64,000 bases of DNA from Lederbergia sp. NSJ-179 (lineage in GTDB: Bacteria > Bacillota > Bacilli > Bacillales > Bacillaceae_C): positions 26,126-90,125 of the forward strand of contig NZ_JALIFP010000016.1 in NCBI RefSeq assembly GCF_022867885.1, read 5' to 3'. Positions 1-7,974 of the stretch are shown here, piece after piece. Numbering within the stretch: position 1 is the first letter of the stretch; every line of letters starts with the position of its first letter. The notes below the pieces were generated by a model. The model was not told the origin of the DNA. It was given only the letters and a program-made list of their open reading frames with translations, and made no database searches. The position numbers and the translations under genes were made by a program.

Positions 1-154
1 CAGCAATGAAAATGAATAATAAGCTTAAATGAGGTTGACCATTCATACAGGCGATAATAGCAAATCCACCTAATCCCAAATTACAAAGTGTCAGTAGGTT
101 TGCAGCATTTGCTTTTAATAAACGAATTGTGATGTCCATAACATTGGTTAACAT
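1..154 (-). CDS. pssA: CDP-diacylglycerol-serine O-phosphatidyltransferase, N-terminal part
   Basis: Partial gene running off the left edge; the first 51 codons are visible. The peptide begins MLTNVMDITIRLLKANAANL and continues with an LTLCNLGLGGFAII stretch, which fits the first membrane segment of the CDP-alcohol phosphatidyltransferase family. The catalytic DGxxAR motif lies outside the window. A strong ribosome site (AGGAGGTGG on the minus strand, about 158-167) precedes the ATG at 154. Divergence from psd, the next enzyme of phosphatidylethanolamine synthesis, supports the call: PssA makes phosphatidylserine, which Psd decarboxylates. In B. subtilis the two genes share a direction, so the divergent arrangement is a difference. 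Confidence 0.75.
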   Translation of the reverse strand, partial: MLTNVMDITIRLLKANAANLLTLCNLGLGGFAIIACMNGQPHLSLLFIFIA

Positions 155-241
155 TAAACCACCTCCTTTTAATAAAGCTCCTTTATTCAATTATAATACT
201 TTCTTAAAAAAATGTTAACATGAATTTTAATGGAGGAAGAA

Positions 242-1039
242 ATGTTGAAGAGTAAATTATACTGTACATTTATACGAATGACGAATGGACCAATCTTTTC
301 TACCCTTATTCATCGATTTGCCCAATCTGGGTTAAGTCGGCCATTCATTAAACCTTATGCCAAACTATACCACATTAATCACGAAGAAATGGAGGGAGAA
401 TGGAAAACATATCCAAATTTGCACTCTTTTTTCACAAGAAAATTAAAAGCTGGTGTACGCTCGTTTGACCGGCAATATGATACAGTGATTAGTCCTGTTG
501 ATGGGGTAATTGAAGATATCGGACGTATTAATTTAAATCAGGATATCTTAGTGAAGGGAAAGTTATATTCAATTGCAAACATGCTTGGGGGAAAGGAGCG
601 AGCAGCTCAATTTGTGGAAGGCCATTATATGATCATCTATTTAAGTCCTTCTCACTATCATCGAATTCACTCTCCGCTTTCAGCTAAAAAAATAAATCAA
701 TATAGCCTTGGAGATCGATCATTTCCAGTCAATTCATTAGGATTAAAATATGGGAAAGCAACTTTAGCAAGTAATTACCGGGTGATAACAGAATTGCAGC
801 ATGAAAATGTTCCATTCGCAATGGTAAAAGTGGGTGCCATGTTGATAAATTCTGTTCAAATAACAAACAACAATGAAACATGGGAAAAAGGAGAAGAAAT
901 AGCCTACTTTTCCTTTGGATCAACGGTGATCCTTTTATTTCAAAAAGACACATTCAAAGCACGAACACATGAAAACTTGCCTGTACCTGTTCAACTTGGA
1001 GAACCAATAGGAAAGATCATCCATTGTAAAGAAATATAA
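242..1039 (+). CDS. psd: Phosphatidylserine decarboxylase proenzyme
   Basis: Converts phosphatidylserine to phosphatidylethanolamine at the membrane using a pyruvoyl group made by self-cleavage. The 265-residue product has the SPVDG motif near residue 80, the HYHRIHSP block and a C-terminal FGST motif with the cleavage Ser near residue 227. Most family members have LGST, so Phe replaces Leu here. An in-frame ATG lies 12 bases upstream at 230, but GGAGGAA (232-238) is then inside the gene; it is well spaced for the ATG at 242, which I chose. Divergent from pssA. Confidence 0.95.
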   Translation: MLKSKLYCTFIRMTNGPIFSTLIHRFAQSGLSRPFIKPYAKLYHINHEEMEGEWKTYPNLHSFFTRKLKAGVRSFDRQYDTVISPVDGVIEDIGRINLNQDILVKGKLYSIANMLGGKERAAQFVEGHYMIIYLSPSHYHRIHSPLSAKKINQYSLGDRSFPVNSLGLKYGKATLASNYRVITELQHENVPFAMVKVGAMLINSVQITNNNETWEKGEEIAYFSFGSTVILLFQKDTFKARTHENLPVPVQLGEPIGKIIHCKEI

Positions 1040-1051
1040 AGTGAAACTTCA

Positions 1052-1240
1052 ATCAGTGGAGGTTTCTTCCATCCCCTACTGATTTGAAAAGATCAAAGGC
1101 TAAATTCGCGACGTCCTGTCGCAACGCCTTTGTGATCTGCGTCCTGCAGGCCTAACCAATCGGGGATTTGACTTTCAGTTGATCCCCCATTTACAATTCT
1201 TGTTTTCCCTCGAATTCTTGAAGTGGGGGTCTTACTGCCA
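1052..1240 (-). repeat. Long form of dispersed hairpin repeat (family C, copy 1)
   Basis: Fills the psd-sda gap. Read on the minus strand it matches the element at 62890-63062: a stem of CCCCCACTT type, a conserved AATCAACTGAAAGTC stretch, then a double hairpin whose outer arms are AAAGGC and GCCTTT (1091-1130) and whose inner arms are GCGAC and GTCGC. A final hairpin (ATCAGT...ACTGAT) lies near 1052-1085. No reading frame of note. Function unknown; see findings. Confidence 0.75.
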
Positions 1241-1256
1241 GTTCATTCGGGATAAA

Positions 1257-1280
1257 AAAGCGCCTATTTTAGAGCGCTTT
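1257..1280 (-). terminator. Terminator of sda
   Basis: The arms AAAGCGC (1257-1263) and GCGCTTT (1274-1280) form a stem. Read on the minus strand it is followed by a run of six T. It lies just past the sda stop codon, as an intrinsic terminator should. Confidence 0.75.
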
Positions 1281-1296
1281 GAAAATAAACAAGGTT

Positions 1297-1449
1297 CTAT
1301 TTGTTGATTAACGTCATCTTTTTTGTGTATTTTTCTAATGATCGCCGGTGGAGCTCCACTTCAATTAGCTGAATAAAGTCGTAACTCAATTTGAGTTCTT
1401 TTGCTTTAAAATAAGATTCAATCAATAGTTCGTCTGATAGCTTATTCAT
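1297..1449 (-). CDS. sda: Sporulation checkpoint inhibitor Sda
   Basis: Sda binds the histidine kinase KinA and blocks its autophosphorylation, holding back sporulation when replication is impaired. The 50-residue protein starts [20 protein letters not shown], almost the same as B. subtilis Sda, and keeps the helical-hairpin pattern ending in HRRSLEKY. The frame stays open upstream, but the ATG at 1449 follows a good CTGGAGGTGA ribosome site. It is divergent from yqeG, as in B. subtilis, and the upstream DnaA boxes fit the known DnaA control of sda. Confidence 0.93.
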   Translation of the reverse strand: MNKLSDELLIESYFKAKELKLSYDFIQLIEVELHRRSLEKYTKKMTLINK

Positions 1450-1563
1450 CAGCTTCACCTCCAGCAATTTTTGGTCTAAAAGCAAACATGCTCTCATACA
1501 ATAATAAGTTCCTTTCGCTATCTCCACTGTAACAAAATAAATGCATTGGAACAAGTGTTCCTT

Positions 1564-1662
1564 TTATCCACAGGTAGGGGTGGATAACTTGTGGGCAACT
1601 TGAAAATAGGTCGGATAAAACTTGCTGTATTCACTATAATATAGTGAATAAAGTTATCCACA
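1564..1662. promoter_or_regulatory. DnaA-box cluster between sda and yqeG
   Basis: Two perfect DnaA boxes TTATCCACA lie at 1564-1572 and 1654-1662. Near-matches on the other strand lie at 1579-1587 (GGTGGATAA) and 1590-1598 (TGTGGGCAA). DnaA regulation of sda is established in B. subtilis, so this is probably the replication-stress control region. A perfect 10-bp-arm palindrome sits at 1629-1649, between the boxes. Confidence 0.85.
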
Positions 1663-1775
1663 ACTTGCAGAAAAGTAGAAAAATGTCGAAAAGTCTTTTG
1701 TATTAACAAAAAAGATGCGAATATGTCAAAAATTAGATAAGATGTATATATATTTTTAAATAGAGGTGCAAATCA

Positions 1776-2297
1776 TTGCTAAATAAATTCTTGCCTGGAG
1801 AATATGTGAAAAGCATTTATCATATTTCTCCTTTTGTATTAAAGGAAAAAGGAATTAAGGGAATTATCACAGACCTTGATAATACGTTAGTAGAATGGGA
1901 TCGCCCGAATGCAACACCGAAACTAATAGAATGGTTAAATGAAATGAAACGTCATCACATTAAAATCACGATTGTATCGAATAATAATGAAGAACGGGTA
2001 CGAATATTTTCAGATCCATTAAATATTCCCTTCATTTCTAAAGCAAGAAAACCAATGCGTGCAGCTTTTAAAAAGGCATTATTCAAGATGGGGTTGGAAA
2101 GGGAAGAAACCGTGATTATCGGGGACCAATTATTAACCGATATATTTGGTGGAAATCGAATGGGGTTTCATACCATTTTGGTCATGCCTGTTGCCAATTC
2201 AGACGGGTTTTTTACGCAATTTAATCGAAAAATAGAGCGGAGAATTATGGCGAATTTCAAGCGTAAAGGCTTGATTGATTGGGAGGATTCACATTGA
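1776..2297 (+). CDS. yqeG: YqeG family HAD IIIA-type phosphatase
   Basis: A 173-residue HAD-superfamily hydrolase. Motif I is DLDNTLVEW (nucleophile Asp near residue 36), motif II is the IVSNNN stretch and motif III/IV is IGDQLLTDI. The family includes phosphatidylglycerophosphate phosphatases in other organisms; the substrate here is not shown by sequence. The start is TTG at 1776 behind GAGGTG (1763-1768). It is the first gene of the yqeGH-aroE cluster and its stop overlaps the yqeH start by 4 bases. Confidence 0.92.
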   Translation: MLNKFLPGEYVKSIYHISPFVLKEKGIKGIITDLDNTLVEWDRPNATPKLIEWLNEMKRHHIKITIVSNNNEERVRIFSDPLNIPFISKARKPMRAAFKKALFKMGLEREETVIIGDQLLTDIFGGNRMGFHTILVMPVANSDGFFTQFNRKIERRIMANFKRKGLIDWEDSH

Positions 2298-3403
2298 ATA
2301 AACAAGAGGAAATTATTTGTTACGGATGCGGGGCAACTATCCAAACTGAAGATCCTGAAGGAATCGGTTATGCACCAACTTCCTCTTTAAATAAAGAAGA
2401 AGTCATATGTCAAAGATGTTTTCGTTTACGACATTATAATGAAGTTCAAGATGTTTCCCTTACAGATCAGGATTTTCTTAACATTTTAAATCAATTAGCC
2501 TTAACGGATAGTCTTATTGTCAAAATTGTGGATATTTTTGATTTTAATGGTAGCTGGCTTCCAGGATTGCATCGCTTTGTTGGGAATAATCCCATCTTGC
2601 TTGTGGGGAATAAGGCAGATTTGCTCCCCAAATCCGTTAAGCCTAATAAGGTGATCCAATGGATGAAAAGTGAAGCAAAACAATTAGGTCTTAGACCAGT
2701 CGATGTTCTTCTTACAAGTGCGCAAAAAGGATTTCACATTCAAGATGTGCTTGAAAAAATAGATCACTACCGAAAGGGAAAAGATGTCTATATTGTAGGC
2801 TGTACCAATGTAGGAAAATCAACATTAATCAATCGAATTTTAAAAGAGACGGCAGGAGTGGAGAATGTGGTAACAACTTCCCATTTTCCAGGAACTACTT
2901 TAGATATCATTAAAATTCCTTTAGACGATGGGAAATCATTAATAGATACACCAGGAATTATCAATCATCATCAAATCGCTCATTATGTAGGAAAAAAAGA
3001 TTTAAAAATGATTACACCAAAAAAAGAAATGAAACCAAGGGTATTTCAACTAAATGAGCAGCAAACCTTATTTTTCGGAGGTCTAGCCAGATTAGATTAT
3101 GAGACAGGTGGAAGACGTTCATTTGTTTGTTATATGGGCAATGAACTAGCCATTCATCGAACAAAGTTAGAAAAAGCGGATGCTTTATATAAAAATCATG
3201 TTGGTGAAATGCTTCAACCACCACAGGCTGATGAACTTGAAGCTTTCCCAGAACTTGTCCGGCATCATTTTACGATTCGAGAAGGGAAAACGGATATTGT
3301 TTTTTCAGGATTAGGATGGGTAACAGTCCCAGAGAAAGGAGCAAAGATAGCTGCCTATGCACCAAAGGGTGTCAGTGTCCTTTTAAGAAAATCATTGATT
3401 TAA
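2294..3403 (+). CDS. yqeH: Circularly permuted ribosome-assembly GTPase YqeH
   Basis: GTPase needed for 30S subunit assembly. The N-terminal zinc finger (CYGCG...CQRCF) is followed by G motifs in permuted order: NKAD near residue 107, then the P-loop GCTNVGKS near 170 and DTPG near 225. The C-terminal domain ends in the conserved YAPKGVSVLLRKS. I take TTG 2294 as the start (369 residues); a TTG at 2279 would put the GGGAGG ribosome site inside the gene. It overlaps yqeG by 4 bases. Confidence 0.95.
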   Translation: MNKQEEIICYGCGATIQTEDPEGIGYAPTSSLNKEEVICQRCFRLRHYNEVQDVSLTDQDFLNILNQLALTDSLIVKIVDIFDFNGSWLPGLHRFVGNNPILLVGNKADLLPKSVKPNKVIQWMKSEAKQLGLRPVDVLLTSAQKGFHIQDVLEKIDHYRKGKDVYIVGCTNVGKSTLINRILKETAGVENVVTTSHFPGTTLDIIKIPLDDGKSLIDTPGIINHHQIAHYVGKKDLKMITPKKEMKPRVFQLNEQQTLFFGGLARLDYETGGRRSFVCYMGNELAIHRTKLEKADALYKNHVGEMLQPPQADELEAFPELVRHHFTIREGKTDIVFSGLGWVTVPEKGAKIAAYAPKGVSVLLRKSLI

Positions 3404-3449
3404 GAGGGTGTTCAAAAAAGTTCGGTTTATCCTCCTTTTGGGAACACAC
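3404..3449. repeat. Short inverted repeat resembling the ends of the 8592-8746 element
   Basis: The yqeH-aroE gap holds GGGTGTTCAAAAAAGTTCGG, then TTTATCCTCCTTTTGGGAAC running into ACAC. This looks like the two ends of the 8592-8746 repeat joined without its centre, and it can fold into a hairpin. It could be a solo footprint of the same mobile family or simply a terminator-like hairpin. Confidence 0.5.
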
Positions 3450-3481
3450 ACTTTAAGAGAGAAAAAGGGGAAATGTTTGAA

Positions 3482-4345
3482 ATGAAATTATATGGTGTTA
3501 TTGGTGATCCGATTGCCCATTCTTTGTCCCCAGTTATGCAAGGGCGTGCGTTTGATGAAATGGGGATTAAAGCCCATTACCATCCATTCCATATTAAAGG
3601 ACAGGACTTGGAAATCGCCATAAAAGGAATGAAAGCGATAGGGGTAGAAGGATTCAATGTAACCATTCCACATAAAACAGCCGTTATTCCTTTCTTAGAT
3701 TCCATTGATCCTTTAGCCAAGGCAATTGGAGCAGTGAATACGGTGATCAGGGAAAATAATCGGTGGATCGGCTATAATACGGATGGAGAAGGATTTACCG
3801 AGGCTTTGCAAGCAGAGTGGAAAGAGAATTTGCAAGATGAGCAAGTACTAATGATTGGGGCAGGAGGAGCAGCAAAAGCTGTTTTTTATACTTTATTATC
3901 AAAAGGTATTCATCATATTGATATTTGCAATCGAACTATGGAGCGTGCAAAGAAGCTTATAAAAGATTGTCCCTATAAAGGTCATTCGACTGCTTTGACT
4001 TTAACAGAAGCCGAGGAAAAACTGAGTCAATATTCCCTTATTATTCAAACAACTTCTATTGGAATGTATCCGGAAGTCTCTCAATCTCCTTTATCATTAG
4101 AACAATTGAATCCGAATGCTTTTGTGTCAGATATTATTTATAATCCGTTTGAAACAACATTTCTCAAAGCGGCAAAGAAACGCGGGGCGAAAACACAAAA
4201 TGGATTGGGAATGTTTGTCTATCAAGGGGCATTGGCTTTTGAAAAATGGACAGGTCAAAGTCCAAATATACAAAGAATGACTGAAACTGTCATGGAACAA
4301 TTAGGAGGAAATGTATGCTTACCGGAAAACAAAAACGCTTTTTAA
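3482..4345 (+). CDS. aroE: Shikimate dehydrogenase
   Basis: Reduces 3-dehydroshikimate to shikimate with NADPH in the pathway to aromatic amino acids. It has the substrate-binding start LYGVIGDPIAHSLSP, the FNVTIPHK block with catalytic Lys, the AVNTV and NTDGEGF motifs, and the dinucleotide-binding GAGGAAKA. An in-frame ATG at 3473 would give 290 residues; ATG 3482 gives 287, starts MKLYGVIG like relatives and sits better behind the GGGG run at 3467-3470. The 3' end overlaps yhbY by 31 bases. Confidence 0.95.
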   Translation: MKLYGVIGDPIAHSLSPVMQGRAFDEMGIKAHYHPFHIKGQDLEIAIKGMKAIGVEGFNVTIPHKTAVIPFLDSIDPLAKAIGAVNTVIRENNRWIGYNTDGEGFTEALQAEWKENLQDEQVLMIGAGGAAKAVFYTLLSKGIHHIDICNRTMERAKKLIKDCPYKGHSTALTLTEAEEKLSQYSLIIQTTSIGMYPEVSQSPLSLEQLNPNAFVSDIIYNPFETTFLKAAKKRGAKTQNGLGMFVYQGALAFEKWTGQSPNIQRMTETVMEQLGGNVCLPENKNAF

Positions 4346-4605
4346 GATCGACTGCTCATCACCTTCATCCGATTTTCCAAGTAGGAAAAGGTGGAGTCAA
4401 GGAAAATATGGTCAAGCAAATAAGAGAGGCCTTAGAAGCAAGGGAGTTAATCAAAATAAGCATTTTGCAAAATTGTGAGGAAGATCGTGAAACCGTTGCT
4501 GCTGCTTTAGCGGACGGGGCAAAGGCGGAGCTTGTCCAAATTATAGGCAATACGATTATTTTATATAGGGAGTCATCGGAAAATAAACAATTGGAGTTAC
4601 CATAA
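4315..4605 (+). CDS. yqeI: YhbY family RNA-binding protein (CRM domain)
   Basis: A 96-residue protein made of one CRM domain, with the typical GKGGVKENMVKQIREAL stretch carrying the GxxG-like RNA-binding loop. Relatives associate with pre-50S ribosomal particles. The start at 4315 has an AGGAGGA ribosome site (4303-4309) lying inside the end of aroE. It is flanked by ribosome and NAD genes in the conserved yqe order. Confidence 0.92.
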   Translation: MLTGKQKRFLRSTAHHLHPIFQVGKGGVKENMVKQIREALEARELIKISILQNCEEDRETVAAALADGAKAELVQIIGNTIILYRESSENKQLELP

Positions 4606-4606
4606 T

Positions 4607-5197
4607 ATGAGGAGTTTATTCATTGAGAAAAAAAGAATCGGTATTTTAGGTGGAACATTTGACCCTCCACATTTAGGTCATTTAATTATTGCGAATGAAG
4701 TATTACATGCTTTGGATCTGGATCAAATTGCTTTTATGCCTAATCAAGAGCCTCCACATAAAACGAGGACAAGTGGAACAACGGAATCCGACAGAATTCG
4801 AATGTTGGAATTGGCGATAAAAGGCAATCCTTTCTTTATGATTGAAAGAATCGAATTAGCAAGACAAGGAAAGTCGTATTCCCTTGATACAATGATAAAA
4901 TTAAAAGAAGCAAATCCAGAGGTGGAATATTATTTTATAATAGGGGCGGATATGGTGGAATATTTGCCTAAATGGCATGGAATTGATCAATTGGTCCAAC
5001 TTGTTCAATTTATCGGCGTAAATAGGCCAAATTATTTATTGGATAGTCCATACCCTGTTCGTTATATAGATGTCCCCCAAATGGATATTTCCTCTACCAT
5101 GATTAGAGAAAAAAGGAAAAAGTCCATTTCCATAAAATATCTTTTACCTGATAATGTTATCCAGTATATTGAGGAGAATGGTTTATATGAATCGTGA
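4607..5197 (+). CDS. nadD: Nicotinate-nucleotide adenylyltransferase
   Basis: Joins nicotinate mononucleotide to AMP to make deamido-NAD. It shows the nucleotidyltransferase GGTFDPPHLGH motif near residue 15, ADMVEYLPKWH, and the C-terminal ISSTMIRE motif. The ATG at 4607 lies one base after the yhbY stop and adds about eight residues before KRIGILGG compared with B. subtilis NadD. No later ATG, GTG or TTG falls between it and the core, so this start is kept at moderate confidence. The end overlaps yqeK by 11 bases. Confidence 0.94.
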   Translation: MRSLFIEKKRIGILGGTFDPPHLGHLIIANEVLHALDLDQIAFMPNQEPPHKTRTSGTTESDRIRMLELAIKGNPFFMIERIELARQGKSYSLDTMIKLKEANPEVEYYFIIGADMVEYLPKWHGIDQLVQLVQFIGVNRPNYLLDSPYPVRYIDVPQMDISSTMIREKRKKSISIKYLLPDNVIQYIEENGLYES

Positions 5198-5762
5198 ACA
5201 AGCCTTAGACATTTTGCAGAAGGCGTTAGGGGATGGACCAAGGTACAAGCATTCAGTAAGGGTACTTGAAACGGCAGTTGGATTGGCGGAGAAATATGAA
5301 GAAGATGTAAAAAAAGTAGAATTAGCCGCTATCTTTCATGATTACGCTAAACTCATGCCAGTTGATCAGTTGAAAAATTGGATCCTTTCAGCTAAAGAGG
5401 ATAGTCGGCTCATTGATTACCATCCGGAGTTATGGCATGGACCTGTCGCAGCTTATCTCGTTCAAAAGGAATTTGGTATGGATGATCCGGATGTTTTAAA
5501 TGCGATCCGGTATCATACAACAGGACGGGCAAAAATGTCCCGACTTGAGAAAATTATTTTTCTGGCTGATTATATTGAACCGGAAAGAAATTTTCCAGGG
5601 ATTCAAGAGACAAGAGACCTCGCAAAAAAAAATCTGGATGAGGCGATGGTAAAGGCGTTAAGTAATACGATTGTGTTTTTGCTGAGTAAAAAATCGGCTA
5701 TTTATCCTGATACATTTGAAGCATATAATGATTTGATAAGAAAGGGAGGAATTCGTTTTTGA
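5187..5762 (+). CDS. yqeK: HD-domain bis(5'-nucleosyl)-tetraphosphatase YqeK
   Basis: A 191-residue HD-domain protein with H in YKHSVRV, the HD pair in FHDYAK and the later H in YHPELWHG and YHTTG, all metal ligands in this family. YqeK proteins are known to split Ap4A symmetrically. The longer frame opens at 5154, but ATG 5187 (MNREQALDIL) has GGAGAA upstream and matches relatives. It overlaps nadD upstream and rsfS downstream by 4 bases, consistent with coupled translation. Confidence 0.92.
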   Translation: MNREQALDILQKALGDGPRYKHSVRVLETAVGLAEKYEEDVKKVELAAIFHDYAKLMPVDQLKNWILSAKEDSRLIDYHPELWHGPVAAYLVQKEFGMDDPDVLNAIRYHTTGRAKMSRLEKIIFLADYIEPERNFPGIQETRDLAKKNLDEAMVKALSNTIVFLLSKKSAIYPDTFEAYNDLIRKGGIRF

Positions 5763-6115
5763 ATACAGAAGAACTTCTTAAAAAAATTGTGAAAGCCGCT
5801 GATGACAAAAGAGCGGAAGATATTGTTGTTTTGAATATGAAAGGAATATCACTTCTGGCTGACTATTTTATCATTTGTCATGCTAATTCTGGAAAACAGG
5901 TACAAGCGATCGCTCGTGAAATGAAAGATGTTTTAGAAGAAATAGGGACAGAGGTTCGAAAAGTGGAAGGCTTCGATGAAGCAAAATGGATTCTCATGGA
6001 TTTTGGGGATGTTATTGCCCATATTTTTCAGCGAGATGAGCGGAGTTATTATAATCTAGAGAAACTATGGGGAGATGCTCCGATTATCAATGTTTTGAGT
6101 AGGGTGGATCCTTAA
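5759..6115 (+). CDS. rsfS: Ribosomal silencing factor RsfS
   Basis: A 118-residue DUF143/Iojap-family protein that binds L14 on the 50S subunit and prevents subunit joining in stationary phase. Family blocks visible are DYFIICHANSGKQVQAIA, VEGFDEAKWILMDFGD and HIFQRDERSYYNLEKLWGD. It starts at TTG 5759, which overlaps the yqeK stop, behind a strong AAGGGAGGA (5742-5750). Confidence 0.95.
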   Translation: MNTEELLKKIVKAADDKRAEDIVVLNMKGISLLADYFIICHANSGKQVQAIAREMKDVLEEIGTEVRKVEGFDEAKWILMDFGDVIAHIFQRDERSYYNLEKLWGDAPIINVLSRVDP

Positions 6116-6856
6116 ATGTATGGACGGTTTGCACAAGTATATGACTCATTAATGAGTGATGTTCCGTATAAGAAGTGGATGGAATTTGCTGACCATACAA
6201 AACAAGTCCATCATGTTAACGGCAAACGTATTTTAGAACTTGCGTGTGGAACAGGTGAATTATCCATACTTCTCGCTCAAAATGGGTATAACGTCACTGG
6301 AGTCGACTTATCCCCAGATATGTTAATGGTCGCTCGTGAAAAGGCTGAACAAGCCGGTATCAATTTGGAGCTATATGAACAAGATATGTCGAATCTGGAA
6401 GGATTAGGGACCTTTGATATCGTTACGATTTTTTGTGATTCTTTAAATTATGTCCCAACACCAGATCAAGTGAGACAAACATTTCAGCGTGCTTATGCCC
6501 ATTTGGAGAATAAAGGATTATTTTTATTTGACGTCCATTCAGCTTATAAGATCGAAAATATATTTATGAATCAAACCTTTTCCTATGTCGGGGAGGAAAT
6601 TTCTTATATATGGGATTGCTACCCAGAGGATACTCCCTATACAGTAGAGCATGATCTTACATTCTTTCTAAAAGATGATCAAACTGGTCAATATGATCGT
6701 TTTGAAGAATCCCACGTGCAACGGACCTACTTATTGGAAGACTATACAAACTGGTTAAATGAAACAGGGTTCACGATCCTATCGGTCACAGCAGATTTTA
6801 CCGAAAAAAAACCTGACGAACAGTCAGAAAGGATCTTTTTTGCCTGTCAAAAGTGA
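6116..6856 (+). CDS. yqeM: Class I SAM-dependent methyltransferase YqeM
   Basis: A 246-residue methyltransferase. Motif I is LELACGTGELSILLA near residue 40, followed by the acidic VDLSPDML and the EQDMSNLEG block. The ATG directly abuts the rsfS stop. The substrate is not known for the family; its fixed place in the rsfS cluster hints at RNA or ribosome work, but this is inference. Confidence 0.88.
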   Translation: MYGRFAQVYDSLMSDVPYKKWMEFADHTKQVHHVNGKRILELACGTGELSILLAQNGYNVTGVDLSPDMLMVAREKAEQAGINLELYEQDMSNLEGLGTFDIVTIFCDSLNYVPTPDQVRQTFQRAYAHLENKGLFLFDVHSAYKIENIFMNQTFSYVGEEISYIWDCYPEDTPYTVEHDLTFFLKDDQTGQYDRFEESHVQRTYLLEDYTNWLNETGFTILSVTADFTEKKPDEQSERIFFACQK

Positions 6857-6922
6857 ATGAAGCTCTTTAGGCTCATTATTTTTCAGCAATGGGGGAGAAG
6901 GCAGGCTCCAGTTTTACCCTCC

Positions 6923-6965
6923 GCTGTGCCCGAATTGTACTTTTCCCGCTATTTCAGGCACAGCC
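6923..6965 (-). repeat. Single hairpin repeat, relative of the 59971-60660 tandem unit
   Basis: On the minus strand these 43 bases align without gaps to the 52-bp unit of the tandem array, with about 10 mismatches by eye. Here the copy forms a near-perfect hairpin: arms GCTGTGCCCGAA (6923-6934) and TTCAGGCACAGC (6953-6964) with one mismatch and an 18-base loop. There is no T run after it, so it is not an ordinary terminator. The rest of the yqeM-comER gap shows nothing else. Confidence 0.6.
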
Positions 6966-7040
6966 AACTTCTTGATTTCATTCCTTTAAAAATTTTTTAT
7001 TTATTAGCAGGAGTTTTATAAAATATGTCGAAACCTATAT

Positions 7041-7889
7041 TTAATCGACAAAATCCTTTTTTAATTCTTGATCGACAAAATCCTTTTTTAATTCTTGGAC
7101 TTCCTCTGCATATTTCTTATGTGTCGCTTGAAATACTTTTTCAAATACATCTCCTAGTTCATTTTCTAATACGTTGATGCCTTCTCCTGTAATTCCACCT
7201 TTCACACATACTTTCTCTTCCAATTCAGATAATGAATAAAAACCTTTTTTTAGTAAATCTCCTAAGCCAATTAACATTTGTTCAAATAACTTTTCTGCCG
7301 TTTTTCCATCAATTTTGGTCTCAGATACGGCTGCGTCAATAAATTGCCTTGTGATATAACTAAAAAATGCCGGCCCACAGCTTACGATATCTGAAGAAAC
7401 CCTTGTAATCTCCTCCGAAATAAGGATTGGGGTTGAAATAGTTGAAAAGGTTTCAAGTAATTCATTTCTCCAAGTTTCTGTACAATGAAGTCCAAAAGTG
7501 AACAAGGTAACTCCAGAAAGAGCACGATTGGTTATGCTTGGGATGAGTCGGACACAAGAACTTGGAACCATTTTTTCTAGCCATGATGTTTGAATAGGAC
7601 TCGTAATTGAGACAAGACATTGATCCTTCCTAAAAAATGAACTGTTTTGATTAAGAAAAGTATAAAAATCTTTTGGCTTCATACAGAGAAAGATCAGATT
7701 CGATGTTTGGACTAATTCTTCATAGTCAGATGCTATTGTAACTCCCTGATATCTATCTTTAAACTTTTCAGCTTTCGCCTTGGTACGATTGATAATGCTT
7801 AGGTCTGAAGGAGATATGGCTTTTCCTGCGAGAAGTGCTTCAGAAAGAATAGTACCCATATTCCCGATTCCGATAATTCCGACCTTCAC
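7041..7889 (-). CDS. comER: ComER, pyrroline-5-carboxylate reductase-like protein
   Basis: Same fold as ProC: the Rossmann GIIGIGNMG at the N terminus and the C-terminal KGGITGEGI stretch. ComER is divergent from comEA in B. subtilis and has no proven catalytic role; links to biofilm and sporulation timing are reported in Bacillus. I chose GTG 7889, behind GGAGGGAG, giving KVGIIGIGNMG at the start as in relatives (282 residues). The C terminus carries a perfect 27-bp tandem duplication (7044-7097), so QELKKDFVD occurs twice. Confidence 0.9.
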   Translation of the reverse strand: MKVGIIGIGNMGTILSEALLAGKAISPSDLSIINRTKAKAEKFKDRYQGVTIASDYEELVQTSNLIFLCMKPKDFYTFLNQNSSFFRKDQCLVSITSPIQTSWLEKMVPSSCVRLIPSITNRALSGVTLFTFGLHCTETWRNELLETFSTISTPILISEEITRVSSDIVSCGPAFFSYITRQFIDAAVSETKIDGKTAEKLFEQMLIGLGDLLKKGFYSLSELEEKVCVKGGITGEGINVLENELGDVFEKVFQATHKKYAEEVQELKKDFVDQELKKDFVD

Positions 7890-7974
7890 GTTTCTCCCTC
7901 CTTCATCCATTACTCCTAACAAATGTATGCCAGTGCTCACAAAATATTCATAATGATCTGAGGTGTAGTGAAAA

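Noticed and set aside
1518..1709. Minus-strand frame over the DnaA boxes
   Set aside because: Lies in the regulatory gap upstream of sda, with no ribosome site; peptides are not conserved.
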